Part shown: positions 1 to 8,553 of the stretch, piece by piece | Layout of the letters: every line of letters starts with the position of its first letter | Numbering within the stretch: the stretch's first letter is position 1 | NCBI GenBank assembly: GCA_031732795.1 | Contig: JAVMKC010000109.1 | Span: 1 to 60,162 of the forward strand | Source of the DNA: Accumulibacter sp031732795 | GTDB lineage: Bacteria > Pseudomonadota > Gammaproteobacteria > Burkholderiales > Rhodocyclaceae | DNA length: 60,162 nucleotides | Direction: 5' to 3' | Position numbers and translations under genes: made by a program | The notes under the pieces: model-generated | Databases searched by the model: none | Told to the model about the DNA's origin: nothing | The model's input: only the letters and a program-made list of their open reading frames with translations

Positions 1-28
1 CTGCTCTTTTAACTAACTCTACTTCTGA

Positions 29-366
29 CCGCTGCTAAAAACGGGGGGATTACCGCTCCAAGCGGTTGCCCGCGTTCAAAAGACGCAGGATTCGGTGCAA
101 AGCGGTGTGCAGATGGTGGAAGAAGTCGTCGCTAAAATAGCCACCATCCAGGGAGCCGTGAATGAAACGGTCGAAAAGATGACGGCAATCAAAACTCTGT
201 CGACGAGCAGGCGGGAGCGACGGATACGCTGTCGACGGCAGCAGAAAAGATGGCCATCGAATCACAAAACACCCACACCAATGTCCAGAGTGCCGGCCAG
301 GTTACTGCACGGTTGCGAGTCCTATCGACTGAATTGCAGAGTATCGTTGGCGGCTTCAAAATTTGA
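29..366 (+). pseudogene. Methyl-accepting chemotaxis protein C-terminal fragment, frameshifted
   Basis: This is a remnant of the cytoplasmic tail of a chemoreceptor. One frame (from about 29) reads a coiled-coil stretch around VQMVEEVVAKIATIQGAV. The reading then continues in another frame from about 181 through DEQAGATDTLSTAAEKM and ends LSTELQSIVGGFKI with a stop at 364-366. The two halves together look like the end of an MCP signalling domain, so one frameshift near 180-195 separates them. The 5' part is missing, because stop codons precede position 29 in that frame. It is either a decayed gene or a sequencing error in a gene whose start lies outside the window. Family assignment is moderate because only a short helical region is present. 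Confidence 0.5.
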
Positions 367-521
367 TCCGGAGCTCGACTCTTCAGTCTCAAGGTATGTG
401 GATGAAGCAAAACTCTCGCGCGTTATGCTCTATGCAAGTGTAAGGCGGACGGCAGCGCGGCCAGTGCCACTTTTTTCTGTAAATATTCCAAGGCGATCTC
501 AATCTCATCGGGATGTTGAGA

Positions 522-700
522 TCAGTCTTTCAAGTCGAGATAGACCTTGCCGGTCATCCACTCCTCGTCGCACTCGGCGAGCAGAGCGGAAACGAGACGC
601 AGACAGGATGCGGTGTTGGGGAAGATCGAGGCGACGCGTGTGCGGCGTTTGATCTCGCGATTGATGCGTTCGAGGCCGTTGGTGGTGCGCAGGCGGGTGC
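522..700 (-). mobile_element. IS256-type (Mutator) transposase C-terminal remnant
   Basis: The last 57 codons of a minus-strand frame read like the end of an IS256-family transposase: RLRTTNGLERINREIKRRTR, then NTASCLRLVSALLAECDEEW and GKVYLDLKD before the stop at 522-524. That tail, with the TTNGLER helix and the SALL.E..EEW segment, is typical of the family. The N-terminal two thirds, including the DDE core, are absent. The remnant runs directly into a type I restriction (hsdR) fragment, which suggests deletion after insertion. No inverted repeat was identified with confidence. Confidence 0.7.
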
Positions 701-1152
701 GCTGGCTGTGTGCCCGCGCAGGCTGGCGTTTTGGGCGATCCATTCCTTGAGCGTTTCTGGGCGATGGAAGCTGAAGATTTCGCGCGAGCGGGGTTTGGGA
801 TCGTGAGTCTCGGTGAAGCGGGTAATGACGCCGGTGCTTTCGTAGAGGAAGGGCAGCGGCGGGCTGTTGTTGAGCCATCTGAGCTTGGCCGTGGCGTAGC
901 CTTTGGTTTGCCGGCCTCGGTGAGTTTGTGGCCGAGCGCTTCCTTCTTGGCCTCGGTGATGCCGACGGCTTTTTGATCGACGAAGAGAACGTAGTCGGCA
1001 GGGCCAAAGACGGTTTGATATTCGCGAACCGCGATGCCGGGGCCAGCACCGAAGTCGACCTTCTTGGCCAGTTGAATGACCCAGTCAGCCAGCTCGAGCT
1101 GCGCATCGATGTTGTCGCGGGCTTTTTGTTCCGGGTTCTGGTTTTCGGTCAT
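700..1152 (-). pseudogene. hsdR: Type I restriction endonuclease subunit R (hsdR) N-terminal remnant, frameshifted and truncated
   Basis: From an ATG at 1150-1152 the protein begins MTENQNPEQKARDNIDAQLE and continues through GPADYVLFVDQKAVGITEAK. This is the nuclease region of HsdR, with the PD-(D/E)xK pattern (Asp, then Glu-x-Lys). Near 905 the frame breaks. HsdR-like sequence resumes in another frame with YATAKLRWLNNSPPLPFLYE and TRFTETHDPKPRSREIFSFH, ending near ETLKEWIAQ. After that the sequence joins the transposase tail. Only about 150 of roughly 1000 residues remain, so no working restriction enzyme can be made. No hsdM or hsdS is present in the window. Confidence 0.8.
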
Positions 1153-1294
1153 TCGCGCAACTGTCGTCGGCTTTGGTTGACGTTGTGCGAATGATATGAG
1201 ACTGAGCGGACCCGGGCGATGCGAAATGCATGGCAAGAGGTAATCCTGGCGCCTCCAGCGGCGCGCTCGGCGCGGTCTTCAACCGCTGTTACGG

Positions 1295-1300
1295 TAGAAT
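1295..1300 (+). promoter_or_regulatory. Possible -10 box (TAGAAT) for hisG
   Basis: TAGAAT differs from the sigma70 consensus at one base and lies 28 nt before the hisG GTG. No convincing -35 hexamer is at the usual distance. It is the only promoter-like element seen between the hsdR remnant and hisG. Confidence 0.3.
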
Positions 1301-1328
1301 GCCCGTTTTGCTCCGCAGGAAACCAGAC

Positions 1329-1973
1329 GTGAACCGCATTACCATCGCCCTCTCCAAAGGTCGGATTTTTGATGAAACCATGCCTTTGCTGGCGGCCGCC
1401 GGAATCGTGCCGAGCGAAGATCCGCAAACTTCGCGACGCTTGATCATCCCGACCAACCGGGAGGAAGTGCGGATCGTCATCGTTCGCGCCACCGATGCGC
1501 CGACCTATGTGCAGTACGGCGCGGCGGACCTCGGTGTCGCCGGCAAGGATGTCCTGCTCGAACACGGCAGCGAAGGCTTGTATCAACCCATCGATCTGGG
1601 GATCGCCAAGTGCCGGATGATGGTCGCCGTTCCCGCCGGCTGCGATTACCTCAATGTCGTCCGCCAGGGCGCTCGTCTGAAGGTCGCGACCAAGTACGTC
1701 AATATCGCTCGGCAGCATTTTGCCGCCAAGGGGGTGCATGTCGATCTGATCAAGCTGTATGGCTCGATGGAACTGGCGCCGCTGGTCGGTCTGGCCGATG
1801 CCATCGTCGACCTGGTGTCCACCGGCAGCACGCTGAAAGCCAATAATCTGGTGGCCTGTGAACACATCATGGACATTTCCGCGCGACTGGTCGTCAATCA
1901 GGCGGCGCTGAAGCTCAAGCGGCCATCCCTGGCGCCGATTCTCGAAGCGATTGCCGGAGTGGTCGAGTCATGA
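1329..1973 (+). CDS. hisG: ATP phosphoribosyltransferase, short form (HisG_S)
   Basis: First enzyme of histidine biosynthesis, joining ATP and PRPP. The protein begins NRITIALSKGRIFDETMPLL and contains ATDAPTYVQYGAADLGVAGK and the PRPP-binding segment DAIVDLVSTGSTLKANNL. At 214 residues it is the short form, which lacks the C-terminal regulatory domain. By family knowledge that form works with HisZ, which is not in this window. I chose the GTG at 1329 because AGGA lies 8 nt upstream and the alignment to HisG starts there; an ATG at 1299 is in frame but would add unrelated residues. It overlaps hisD by 4 nt (ATGA), so the two are translationally coupled. Confidence 0.95.
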   Translation: MNRITIALSKGRIFDETMPLLAAAGIVPSEDPQTSRRLIIPTNREEVRIVIVRATDAPTYVQYGAADLGVAGKDVLLEHGSEGLYQPIDLGIAKCRMMVAVPAGCDYLNVVRQGARLKVATKYVNIARQHFAAKGVHVDLIKLYGSMELAPLVGLADAIVDLVSTGSTLKANNLVACEHIMDISARLVVNQAALKLKRPSLAPILEAIAGVVES

Positions 1974-3283
1974 TCGCCATCAAGCGTCTGAAAAGCAGCG
2001 ATGCGGATTTCCAGATCCGGGTCGAGGAACTGCTGGCTTTCGAAGCCGCCCAGGATGCGGCAGTCGAGCAAACGGTTGCCGCGATTCTCGCTGAAGTCAA
2101 AACTCGCGGGGATGAAGCGGTGCTCGATTACACCCGGCGTTTCGACGGCCTCGAAGCGAACTCGATGGCCGAGCTGTCGATTCCGTCCTCACGATTGCAG
2201 CAGGTTCTGGCGGGACTGCCCAGCGCGCAGCGCTCGGCGCTGGAAGCCGCCGCTGAACGGGTGCGCGCCTACCATCAGCGGCAGCCGCTGCAAAGTTGGC
2301 ATTATCTTGACGAGAGTTCGTCCGGGTTGGGCAGTCTGCTCGGGCAACAGGTGACGCCGCTCGATCGCGTCGGGCTTTATGTGCCGGGCGGCAAGGCGTC
2401 TTACCCGTCGTCGGTGTTGATGAACGCCATCCCGGCGCGGGTGGCCGGCGTCGGCGAACTGATCATGGTCGTGCCGACACCCGGCGGCGAACAGAATCCG
2501 CTGGTGCTGGCGGCGGCGGCGCTGGTCGGTGTCGACCGCGTATTCACCATCGGCGGCGCGCAGGCGGTCGCCGCCCTGGCCTACGGCACGGCTACCGTGC
2601 CGCGGGTCGACAAAATCGTCGGTCCCGGCAACGCCTATGTCGCCGCCGCCAAACGGCGGGTGTTCGGCATCGTCGGCATCGACATGGTCGCCGGCCCCTC
2701 CGAAATCCTGATCATCGCCGATGGCCATACCGACCCCGACTGGGTGGCGATGGATCTGTTCTCGCAGGCGGAACACGACGAGTTGGCGCAGGCGATTCTG
2801 CTTTCTCCCGATGGGGACTATCTCGACCGGGTGGCCGACTCGATGACACGTTTGTTGCCGACCATGCCTCGCCAGCAGGTGATTCGGACGGCACTGGCCA
2901 GCCGTGGCGCGCTGATTCAGGTCGAGAACCTCGAAGAAGCGTGCCGGCTCGCCAATCGCATCGCGCCCGAACACCTCGAATTGTCGTTGCGCGACGCCGA
3001 GCGCTGGTTGCCGCACATCCGCCACGCGGGGGCGATTTTCATCGGCGCGCATACCTCCGAATCGCTCGGAGATTACTGCGCCGGGCCGAACCATGTCCTG
3101 CCGACCTCCGGCAGCGCCCGTTTTTCCTCGCCGCTCGGCGTTTACGATTTCCAGAAGCGCAGCAGCCTGATCCGGGTGACGCCGGCGGCTGCCGACGCGC
3201 TGGGCCGCATCGCCGCCACTTTGGCCGAAGGTGAAGGCTTGCCGGCGCACGCCCGCTCCGCTGAATATCGTCTGGAAAGCTGA
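1970..3283 (+). CDS. hisD: Histidinol dehydrogenase
   Basis: Catalyses the last two steps of histidine synthesis, the NAD-dependent oxidation of histidinol to histidine, using a zinc ion. Length (437 aa) is normal. Visible landmarks are YVPGGKASYPSSVLMNAIPA, VDKIVGPGNAYVAAAKR, the GPSEILIIAD segment and the catalytic Glu-His in NRIAPEHLEL near residue 330. The C-terminal GAIFIGAHTSESLGDYCAGP is also typical. It overlaps hisG by 4 nt. The usual next gene in betaproteobacteria, hisC, does not follow: 400 bp of intergenic DNA and aceA come next, so the his operon is split here. Confidence 0.97.
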   Translation: MIAIKRLKSSDADFQIRVEELLAFEAAQDAAVEQTVAAILAEVKTRGDEAVLDYTRRFDGLEANSMAELSIPSSRLQQVLAGLPSAQRSALEAAAERVRAYHQRQPLQSWHYLDESSSGLGSLLGQQVTPLDRVGLYVPGGKASYPSSVLMNAIPARVAGVGELIMVVPTPGGEQNPLVLAAAALVGVDRVFTIGGAQAVAALAYGTATVPRVDKIVGPGNAYVAAAKRRVFGIVGIDMVAGPSEILIIADGHTDPDWVAMDLFSQAEHDELAQAILLSPDGDYLDRVADSMTRLLPTMPRQQVIRTALASRGALIQVENLEEACRLANRIAPEHLELSLRDAERWLPHIRHAGAIFIGAHTSESLGDYCAGPNHVLPTSGSARFSSPLGVYDFQKRSSLIRVTPAAADALGRIAATLAEGEGLPAHARSAEYRLES

Positions 3284-3537
3284 GTCGTCAATCCGCTAGA
3301 TCACGCGGCGTCCCAGTGCAATCCGGCGTCTGCGGACTGACGTTTCCGCCAGACGAAACACGGCCTGACGACCACCGGTCGCGGGCGATTTCCGTTGCCG
3401 CACCGCCGCGCCTTCCCCTATCCGCGCTCTGTTTTACTGATTTTGCCGACTCGCGTCATTTCACGAGCAAGAATCTCGCTTCGTATCGCGGAAACGTGCG
3501 CCAGATCAATCGTTTAAAGAAATAAAAAATATCTTAT

Positions 3538-3551
3538 GTCTTATATAAGAC
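3538..3551. promoter_or_regulatory. Perfect 14-bp palindrome upstream of the aceA promoter
   Basis: GTCTTATATAAGAC is its own reverse complement and ends 2 bp before the -35 box of the aceA promoter. Its position and AT-rich symmetry suggest an operator for a dimeric regulator of the glyoxylate shunt. I do not know the cognate regulator. The rest of the 400-bp hisD-aceA gap shows no gene. Confidence 0.5.
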
Positions 3552-3553
3552 TG

Positions 3554-3582
3554 TTGCTGGAAAGGATAAAGCTCTTTATACT
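3554..3582 (+). promoter_or_regulatory. Sigma70 promoter for aceA
   Basis: TTGCTG (3554-3559) and TATACT (3577-3582) are separated by exactly 17 bp, close to consensus at both boxes. Predicted transcription starts near 3589, giving a 5' leader of about 95 nt before the aceA ATG. Confidence 0.65.
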
Positions 3583-3684
3583 GCGCGGCATTGGCTGCAT
3601 CGAGAAGGCAACAAAATGTGTGTTTCGGACTTTCGACTGCTGCCACTGTCCCCACCGTAAGTCGTAATTTTCGCGAGGTTAATC

Positions 3685-4983
3685 ATGAGCACTAGAGAGC
3701 AGCAGATCGCCGCCCTGGAAAAAGATTGGGCCGAAAACCCCCGTTGGAAAGGCATCAAGCGTGGTTACTCGGCCGCTGATGTCGTCCGCCTGCGCGGGTC
3801 GTTCCCCATCGAATACACCGTCGCCCGTCGCGGTGCCGAAAAATTGTGGAATCTGGTCAACAATGAACCCTACGTCAATTGCCTGGGCGCCTTGACCGGT
3901 GGCCAAGCCATGCAGCAGGTCAAGGCGGGCGTCAAGGCGATTTATCTGTCCGGCTGGCAGGTCGCTGCTGACAACAACTCGTATGCCGCGATGTATCCCG
4001 ATCAATCGCTGTACCCGGTCGATTCCGTTCCCAAGGTCGTCGAGCGGATCAACAACTCGTTCCGCCGGGCGGACGAAATCCAGTTTTCCAAGAACGTCAA
4101 TCCGGGTGACCAGGGCTATATCGACTATTTCGCTCCGATCGTCGCCGATGCCGAAGCGGGCTTTGGCGGCGTGCTGAACGCTTTCGAACTGATGAAGGCG
4201 ATGATCCGTGCCGGCGCGGCCGGTGTGCACTGGGAAGACCAGTTGGCCTCGGTCAAGAAATGCGGCCACATGGGTGGCAAGGTCCTGGTGCCGACGCAGG
4301 AAGCGGTGCAGAAACTGATCGCCGCCCGCTTTGCCGCCGACGTCTGCGGTGTGCCGACCCTGGTCATCGCCCGTACCGACGCCGAAGCCGCTGACCTGCT
4401 GACCTCCGACTGCGATGCCAACGATACGCCGTTCGTTACCGGCGAGCGAACCTCCGAAGGTTTCTACAAGACCCGCAAAGGTCTTCATCAAGCCATTTCG
4501 CGTGCCGTGGCCTATGCTGACTACGCCGACCTGGTGTGGTGCGAAACCGGCACACCGGATCTGGAATTCGCCCGCCAATTCGCCGAAGCGGTACATGCCA
4601 AACATCCCGGCAAGATGCTGGCCTACAACTGTTCACCTTCGTTCAACTGGAAGAAGAACCTCGACGACGCGACGATCGCCAAATTCCAGAAAGAACTCGG
4701 CGCCATGGGCTACAAGTACCAGTTCATTACCCTCGCCGGCATCCACAACATGTGGTATCACATGTTCGATCTGGCGCAGGACTATGTCGCCCGCGGCATG
4801 TCGGCGTATGTCGAAAAAGTCCAGGAACCGGAATTCGCCGCCCGCGAACGGGGCTACACCTTCGTCTCGCATCAGCAGGAAGTCGGCACCGGCTATTTCG
4901 ATGACGTGACCACCGTCATCCAGGGCGGCACCTCGTCGGTGACCGCGTTGACCGGATCGACCGAAGAAGAGCAGTTCCACTGA
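3685..4983 (+). CDS. aceA: Isocitrate lyase
   Basis: Cleaves isocitrate to glyoxylate and succinate, the entry to the glyoxylate shunt used when growing on acetate or fatty acids. The 432-residue protein has the family signature KKCGHMGGKVLVPTQEA with the active-site Cys, the substrate-binding SGWQVAADNN near the N terminus, and WCETGTPDLEFARQFAEAV. Length matches the short bacterial enzyme. A ribosome site (GAGGT) sits just before the ATG. It is monocistronic in this window: malate synthase is not adjacent. A near-consensus promoter and a palindrome upstream point to regulated expression. Confidence 0.97.
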   Translation: MSTREQQIAALEKDWAENPRWKGIKRGYSAADVVRLRGSFPIEYTVARRGAEKLWNLVNNEPYVNCLGALTGGQAMQQVKAGVKAIYLSGWQVAADNNSYAAMYPDQSLYPVDSVPKVVERINNSFRRADEIQFSKNVNPGDQGYIDYFAPIVADAEAGFGGVLNAFELMKAMIRAGAAGVHWEDQLASVKKCGHMGGKVLVPTQEAVQKLIAARFAADVCGVPTLVIARTDAEAADLLTSDCDANDTPFVTGERTSEGFYKTRKGLHQAISRAVAYADYADLVWCETGTPDLEFARQFAEAVHAKHPGKMLAYNCSPSFNWKKNLDDATIAKFQKELGAMGYKYQFITLAGIHNMWYHMFDLAQDYVARGMSAYVEKVQEPEFAARERGYTFVSHQQEVGTGYFDDVTTVIQGGTSSVTALTGSTEEEQFH

Positions 4984-5068
4984 GCACCTCCGTCGCGCGC
5001 TGAAATCGCCGCGCCGGGCCGCCAGACGGTCCGGCCGGTGGACGGCTTTCGGCCCGACATTCACCGCG

Positions 5069-5101
5069 GTTCTTGTCCGCCGACAGCCGACGGACAAGAA
5101 C
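5069..5101. terminator. 11-bp perfect hairpin between convergent aceA and the OYE gene
   Basis: GTTCTTGTCCG (5069-5079) pairs perfectly with CGGACAAGAAC (5091-5101) around an 11-nt loop. It lies 86 bp after aceA and about 190 bp before the convergent reductase stop, where a bidirectional terminator would be expected. No T-run follows on either strand, so it may be an mRNA-stabilising hairpin or a Rho-assisted terminator. The rest of the 4984-5290 gap shows nothing recognisable. Confidence 0.45.
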
Positions 5102-5290
5102 TCTGCGGCCCAAAACCGGTAAAAATCCAACCGACTTCACCGGCAAAAGGGATGCGAATCAACGCGGCGCATTGCACCGCTGCATCTGCCACTCCATCCG
5201 TTTGTATACTGCCGGGCGTTGTGCCGCCGAAAGGCCGGACTTCGCGGGGCCGCCCGCCGCTGAAGTGCCGTCAAACAATCGCCAGCGGCG

Positions 5291-6388
5291 TCAGTCCGAC
5301 AGGGTCGGATAATCGAGGTAACCCTTTTCACCACCGGTGTAGAAAGTCGCCATGTCCGGCACGTTCAGCGCCGTGCCGCGCGCGAAACGTTCGACCAGGT
5401 CGGGATTGGCGATCCATGCCCGGCCATAAGCCACGGCATCGCACAGACCGGCTTGCAGGCGCGCTTCACCGGCGTCCCGGTCGAGACCACCGTTGGTGAC
5501 GATCGGCATTTTCGCCAACGGGCGGAAATGCGCGCCGACGTCGGCCAGCCCGTGCGGTGTGTCATCGAGCTGGCGCGGCAGAAAAGGTTCGCTCAGATGC
5601 AAAAAGGCCAAGCCATAGGCGTTGGCGCGAGCGACGACGTGCTCCCACATCGACACGGTATCCTCGTCCACCTTGAGCCCATGGAAACGGTTCATCATCG
5701 GATTGAGGCGGAAGCCCAGACGATCGAACGGCATCACCTCGCCGACCGCCTCCAGCACCTCGCGGAAGAAACGGGCCCGGTTTTCGTGGCTGCCGCCATA
5801 CTCGTCATCGCGCGTGTTGGCGTCGCGCGAGAAAAACTGGTGGAAAAGATAGCCGTTCGACGAATGAATCTCGACGCCATCGAAGCCAGCCGCCATCGCA
5901 TTCGCTGCACCGTGTTGGAAATCGGCGACGACGCTGGCAATCTCCTCGCGGGTCAATGCGTGCGGGGTCACCGTGTCCGGCTGGCCGGTGGTCGAAAACA
6001 TCTTCCAGTTTGGGTTGATCGCCGATGGGGCCACCGGCGGCTGGCCGCCGTGGAACTCGGGCAGCGACAAGCGGCCGCAATGCCACAGTTGACAGACGAT
6101 CAGCCCGCCGTGCTCATGCACCGCGCCGGTAACCTGCCGCCAGCCGGCAACCTGCTCGTCCGACCAGATTCCCGGCGTAAACGGATAACCGCGCCCCTGC
6201 GGCGAAACGATGGTTCCTTCGGAAACGATCAGCCCGGCCGCGGCGCGTAACGCGTAATAGCGCGCCATCATGCCGGTCGGCACAAAACCCGGGTTGTCGC
6301 AGCGGCAGCGCGTCAACGGCGCCATGACCACGCGGTTCTTGAGTTCGAGGGCGCCGAGGCGAACGGGAGTAAGGAGCTTGAGAGTCAT
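5291..6388 (-). CDS. Alkene reductase, Old Yellow Enzyme family (NemA-like)
   Basis: FMN-dependent NAD(P)H oxidoreductase of the TIM-barrel OYE family. Such enzymes reduce activated C=C bonds, nitro-compounds or nitrate esters; the substrate cannot be told from sequence. Landmarks are LLTPVRLGALELKNRVVMAP at the N terminus, FDGVEIHSSNGYLFHQFFSR, EYGGSHENRARFFREVLEA, and VAYGRAWIANPDLVERF near the C terminus, where FMN phosphate is bound. The start was set at the ATG at 6386-6388 because homology begins there; an in-frame ATG at 6421 adds 11 residues, and neither has a clear ribosome site. The gene stands alone between aceA (convergent) and the distal end of the CRISPR array. Confidence 0.88.
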   Translation of the reverse strand: MTLKLLTPVRLGALELKNRVVMAPLTRCRCDNPGFVPTGMMARYYALRAAAGLIVSEGTIVSPQGRGYPFTPGIWSDEQVAGWRQVTGAVHEHGGLIVCQLWHCGRLSLPEFHGGQPPVAPSAINPNWKMFSTTGQPDTVTPHALTREEIASVVADFQHGAANAMAAGFDGVEIHSSNGYLFHQFFSRDANTRDDEYGGSHENRARFFREVLEAVGEVMPFDRLGFRLNPMMNRFHGLKVDEDTVSMWEHVVARANAYGLAFLHLSEPFLPRQLDDTPHGLADVGAHFRPLAKMPIVTNGGLDRDAGEARLQAGLCDAVAYGRAWIANPDLVERFARGTALNVPDMATFYTGGEKGYLDYPTLSD

Positions 6389-6540
6389 GGAGTCGCTACC
6401 GGTAAGCCAGAAAACGCTCATTTTACCGGTCGGTCGACACGTCGTGCTCGTAAGACTAAACGACTACGACGGTCTGCACGCCTCTTTTTCCTCAATTACG
6501 GAATGCATGGCGGGCTTGCACAACGGCCAAATACGCAGCG

Positions 6541-6564
6541 CCAGCGTCAGGCCAGCGACGCTGG
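6541..6564. other. 8-bp hairpin next to the distal end of the CRISPR array
   Basis: CCAGCGTC (6541-6548) pairs with GACGCTGG (6557-6564) around an 8-nt loop, only 5 bp beyond the last, degenerate repeat. It could end or stabilise the pre-crRNA. No T-run follows it on the minus strand, so a Rho-independent terminator is not established. Confidence 0.35.
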
Positions 6565-7977
6565 ACAAGTTTTCAATCGACGCCCCTCGTTGTCGAAGGG
6601 CGATGCGTTTCTCATTGTTGATTTTGATGTGCAAATATCAGTTTCAATCCACGCCCCTCGTTGTCGAAGGGCGATGCGCAGCTTAAATGCTTCGCGGGCT
6701 TGCTCGCATTGTTTCAATCCACGCCCCTCGTTGTCGAAGGGCGATGCATCGATGCGATCGGTCGGGCGGCGCAGAGAGCCGGTTTCAATCCACGCCCCTC
6801 GTTGTCGAAGGGCGATGCCTTTCGGCAGCGGTACGCACCAGTCCAAGATTGTGTTTCAATCCACGCCCCTCGTTGTCGAAGGGCGATGCCTCCTCGGGTT
6901 CGCCGGGACGGCAGCCGCGTCACAGTTTCAATCCACGCCCCTCGTTGTCGAAGGGCGATGCGTACTTTGACCGCCCGAAAGTCCGTCGAATGGAAGAGTT
7001 TCAATCCACGCCCCTCGTTGTCGAAGGGCGATGCTGCTTGGGGCTGGCCTGATCGAGAGCTTTAGTCAGGTTTCAATCCACGCCCCTCGTTGTCGAAGGG
7101 CGATGCCCGCGCTGCGCGACGCGATCATCCGGCCGCCGGTCGAGTTTCAATCCACGCCCCTCGTTGTCGAAGGGCGATGCGCTGATGGGGCCGACGATCG
7201 ATGCGGTGCTCGGACTGGTTTCAATCCACGCCCCTCGTTGTCGAAGGGCGATGCCCTTGTAGTGATCCCTCTGGCCCGGCGGCGGAAGCGTTTCAATCCA
7301 CGCCCCTCGTTGTCGAAGGGCGATGCTTGGAGCCGCGTCACGCTTGGTAACGTCGACGACGTTTCAATCCACGCCCCTCGTTGTCGAAGGGCGATGCTCG
7401 GCCTTCTTCTTCGCGCGCATCTTTTCCTTCACGGTTTCAATCCACGCCCCTCGTTGTCGAAGGGCGATGCCGTTGGCGGCCTACACGGGCGCGCGGATGG
7501 ACCTGTTTCAATCCACGCCCCTCGTTGTCGAAGGGCGATGCCACAGCCAGCACTCCCCCGAAAACCACGTCGGGCAGGTTTCAATCCACGCCCCTCGTTG
7601 TCGAAGGGCGATGCAAGCCACTGGCATTTGCCATCGTTCTGGACCTGCCAGTTTCAATCCACGCCCCTCGTTGTCGAAGGGCGATGCCCTTGGTCGAGGT
7701 CAAGACGGCTGTGTTGAGGAAGAGTTTCAATCCACGCCCCTCGTTGTCGAAGGGCGATGCAAATGGGCTAAAAAATTCCATGTGCCTTTCAACGAGTTTC
7801 AATCCACGCCCCTCGTTGTCGAAGGGCGATGCGAGCCGGTTGGGGTCCTGCAAATCACGCTCGACCAGTTTCAATCCACGCCCCTCGTTGTCGAAGGGCG
7901 ATGCCACAGCCAGCACTCCCCCGAAAACCACGTCGGGCAGGTTTCAATCCACGCCCCTCGTTGTCGAAGGGCGATGC

Positions 7978-8553
7978 GAACGGCCTATAATTCGTTCGCC
8001 AAGGTTTGTTACCAGTTTCAATCCACGCCCCTCGTTGTCGAAGGGCGATGCGGGACAATACGGCGCGTTCATACATTCGGAATTTGTTTCAATCCACGCC
8101 CCTCGTTGTCGAAGGGCGATGCGTTGGCGCTCTTTGTCGCCAAAGGTCCGAGAGTTGTTTCAATCCACGCCCCTCGTTGTCGAAGGGCGATGCAGATCTT
8201 TGATGCCATAGCTATCAGGGACGATTGCGTTTCAATCCACGCCCCTCGTTGTCGAAGGGCGATGCGAACGGCCTATAATTCGTTCGCCAAGGTTTGTTAC
8301 CAGTTTCAATCCACGCCCCTCGTTGTCGAAGGGCGATGCGGGACAATACGGCGCGTTCATACATTCGGAATTTGTTTCAATCCACGCCCCTCGTTGTCGA
8401 AGGGCGATGCGTTGGCGCTCTTTGTCGCCAAAGGTCCGAGAGTTGTTTCAATCCACGCCCCTCGTTGTCGAAGGGCGATGCAGATCTTTGATGCCATAGC
8501 TATCAGGGACGATTGCGTTTCAATCCACGCCCCTCGTTGTCGAAGGGCGATGC
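7978..8553. repeat. Exact tandem duplication of four spacer-repeat units in the array
   Basis: Segment 7978-8265 (spacers beginning GAACGGCC, GGGACAAT, GTTGGCGC and AGATCTTT, each with its repeat) is repeated without a mismatch at 8266-8553. Each copy is 288 bp. This is most likely repeat-mediated recombination within the array, or a misassembly. Confidence 0.95.
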
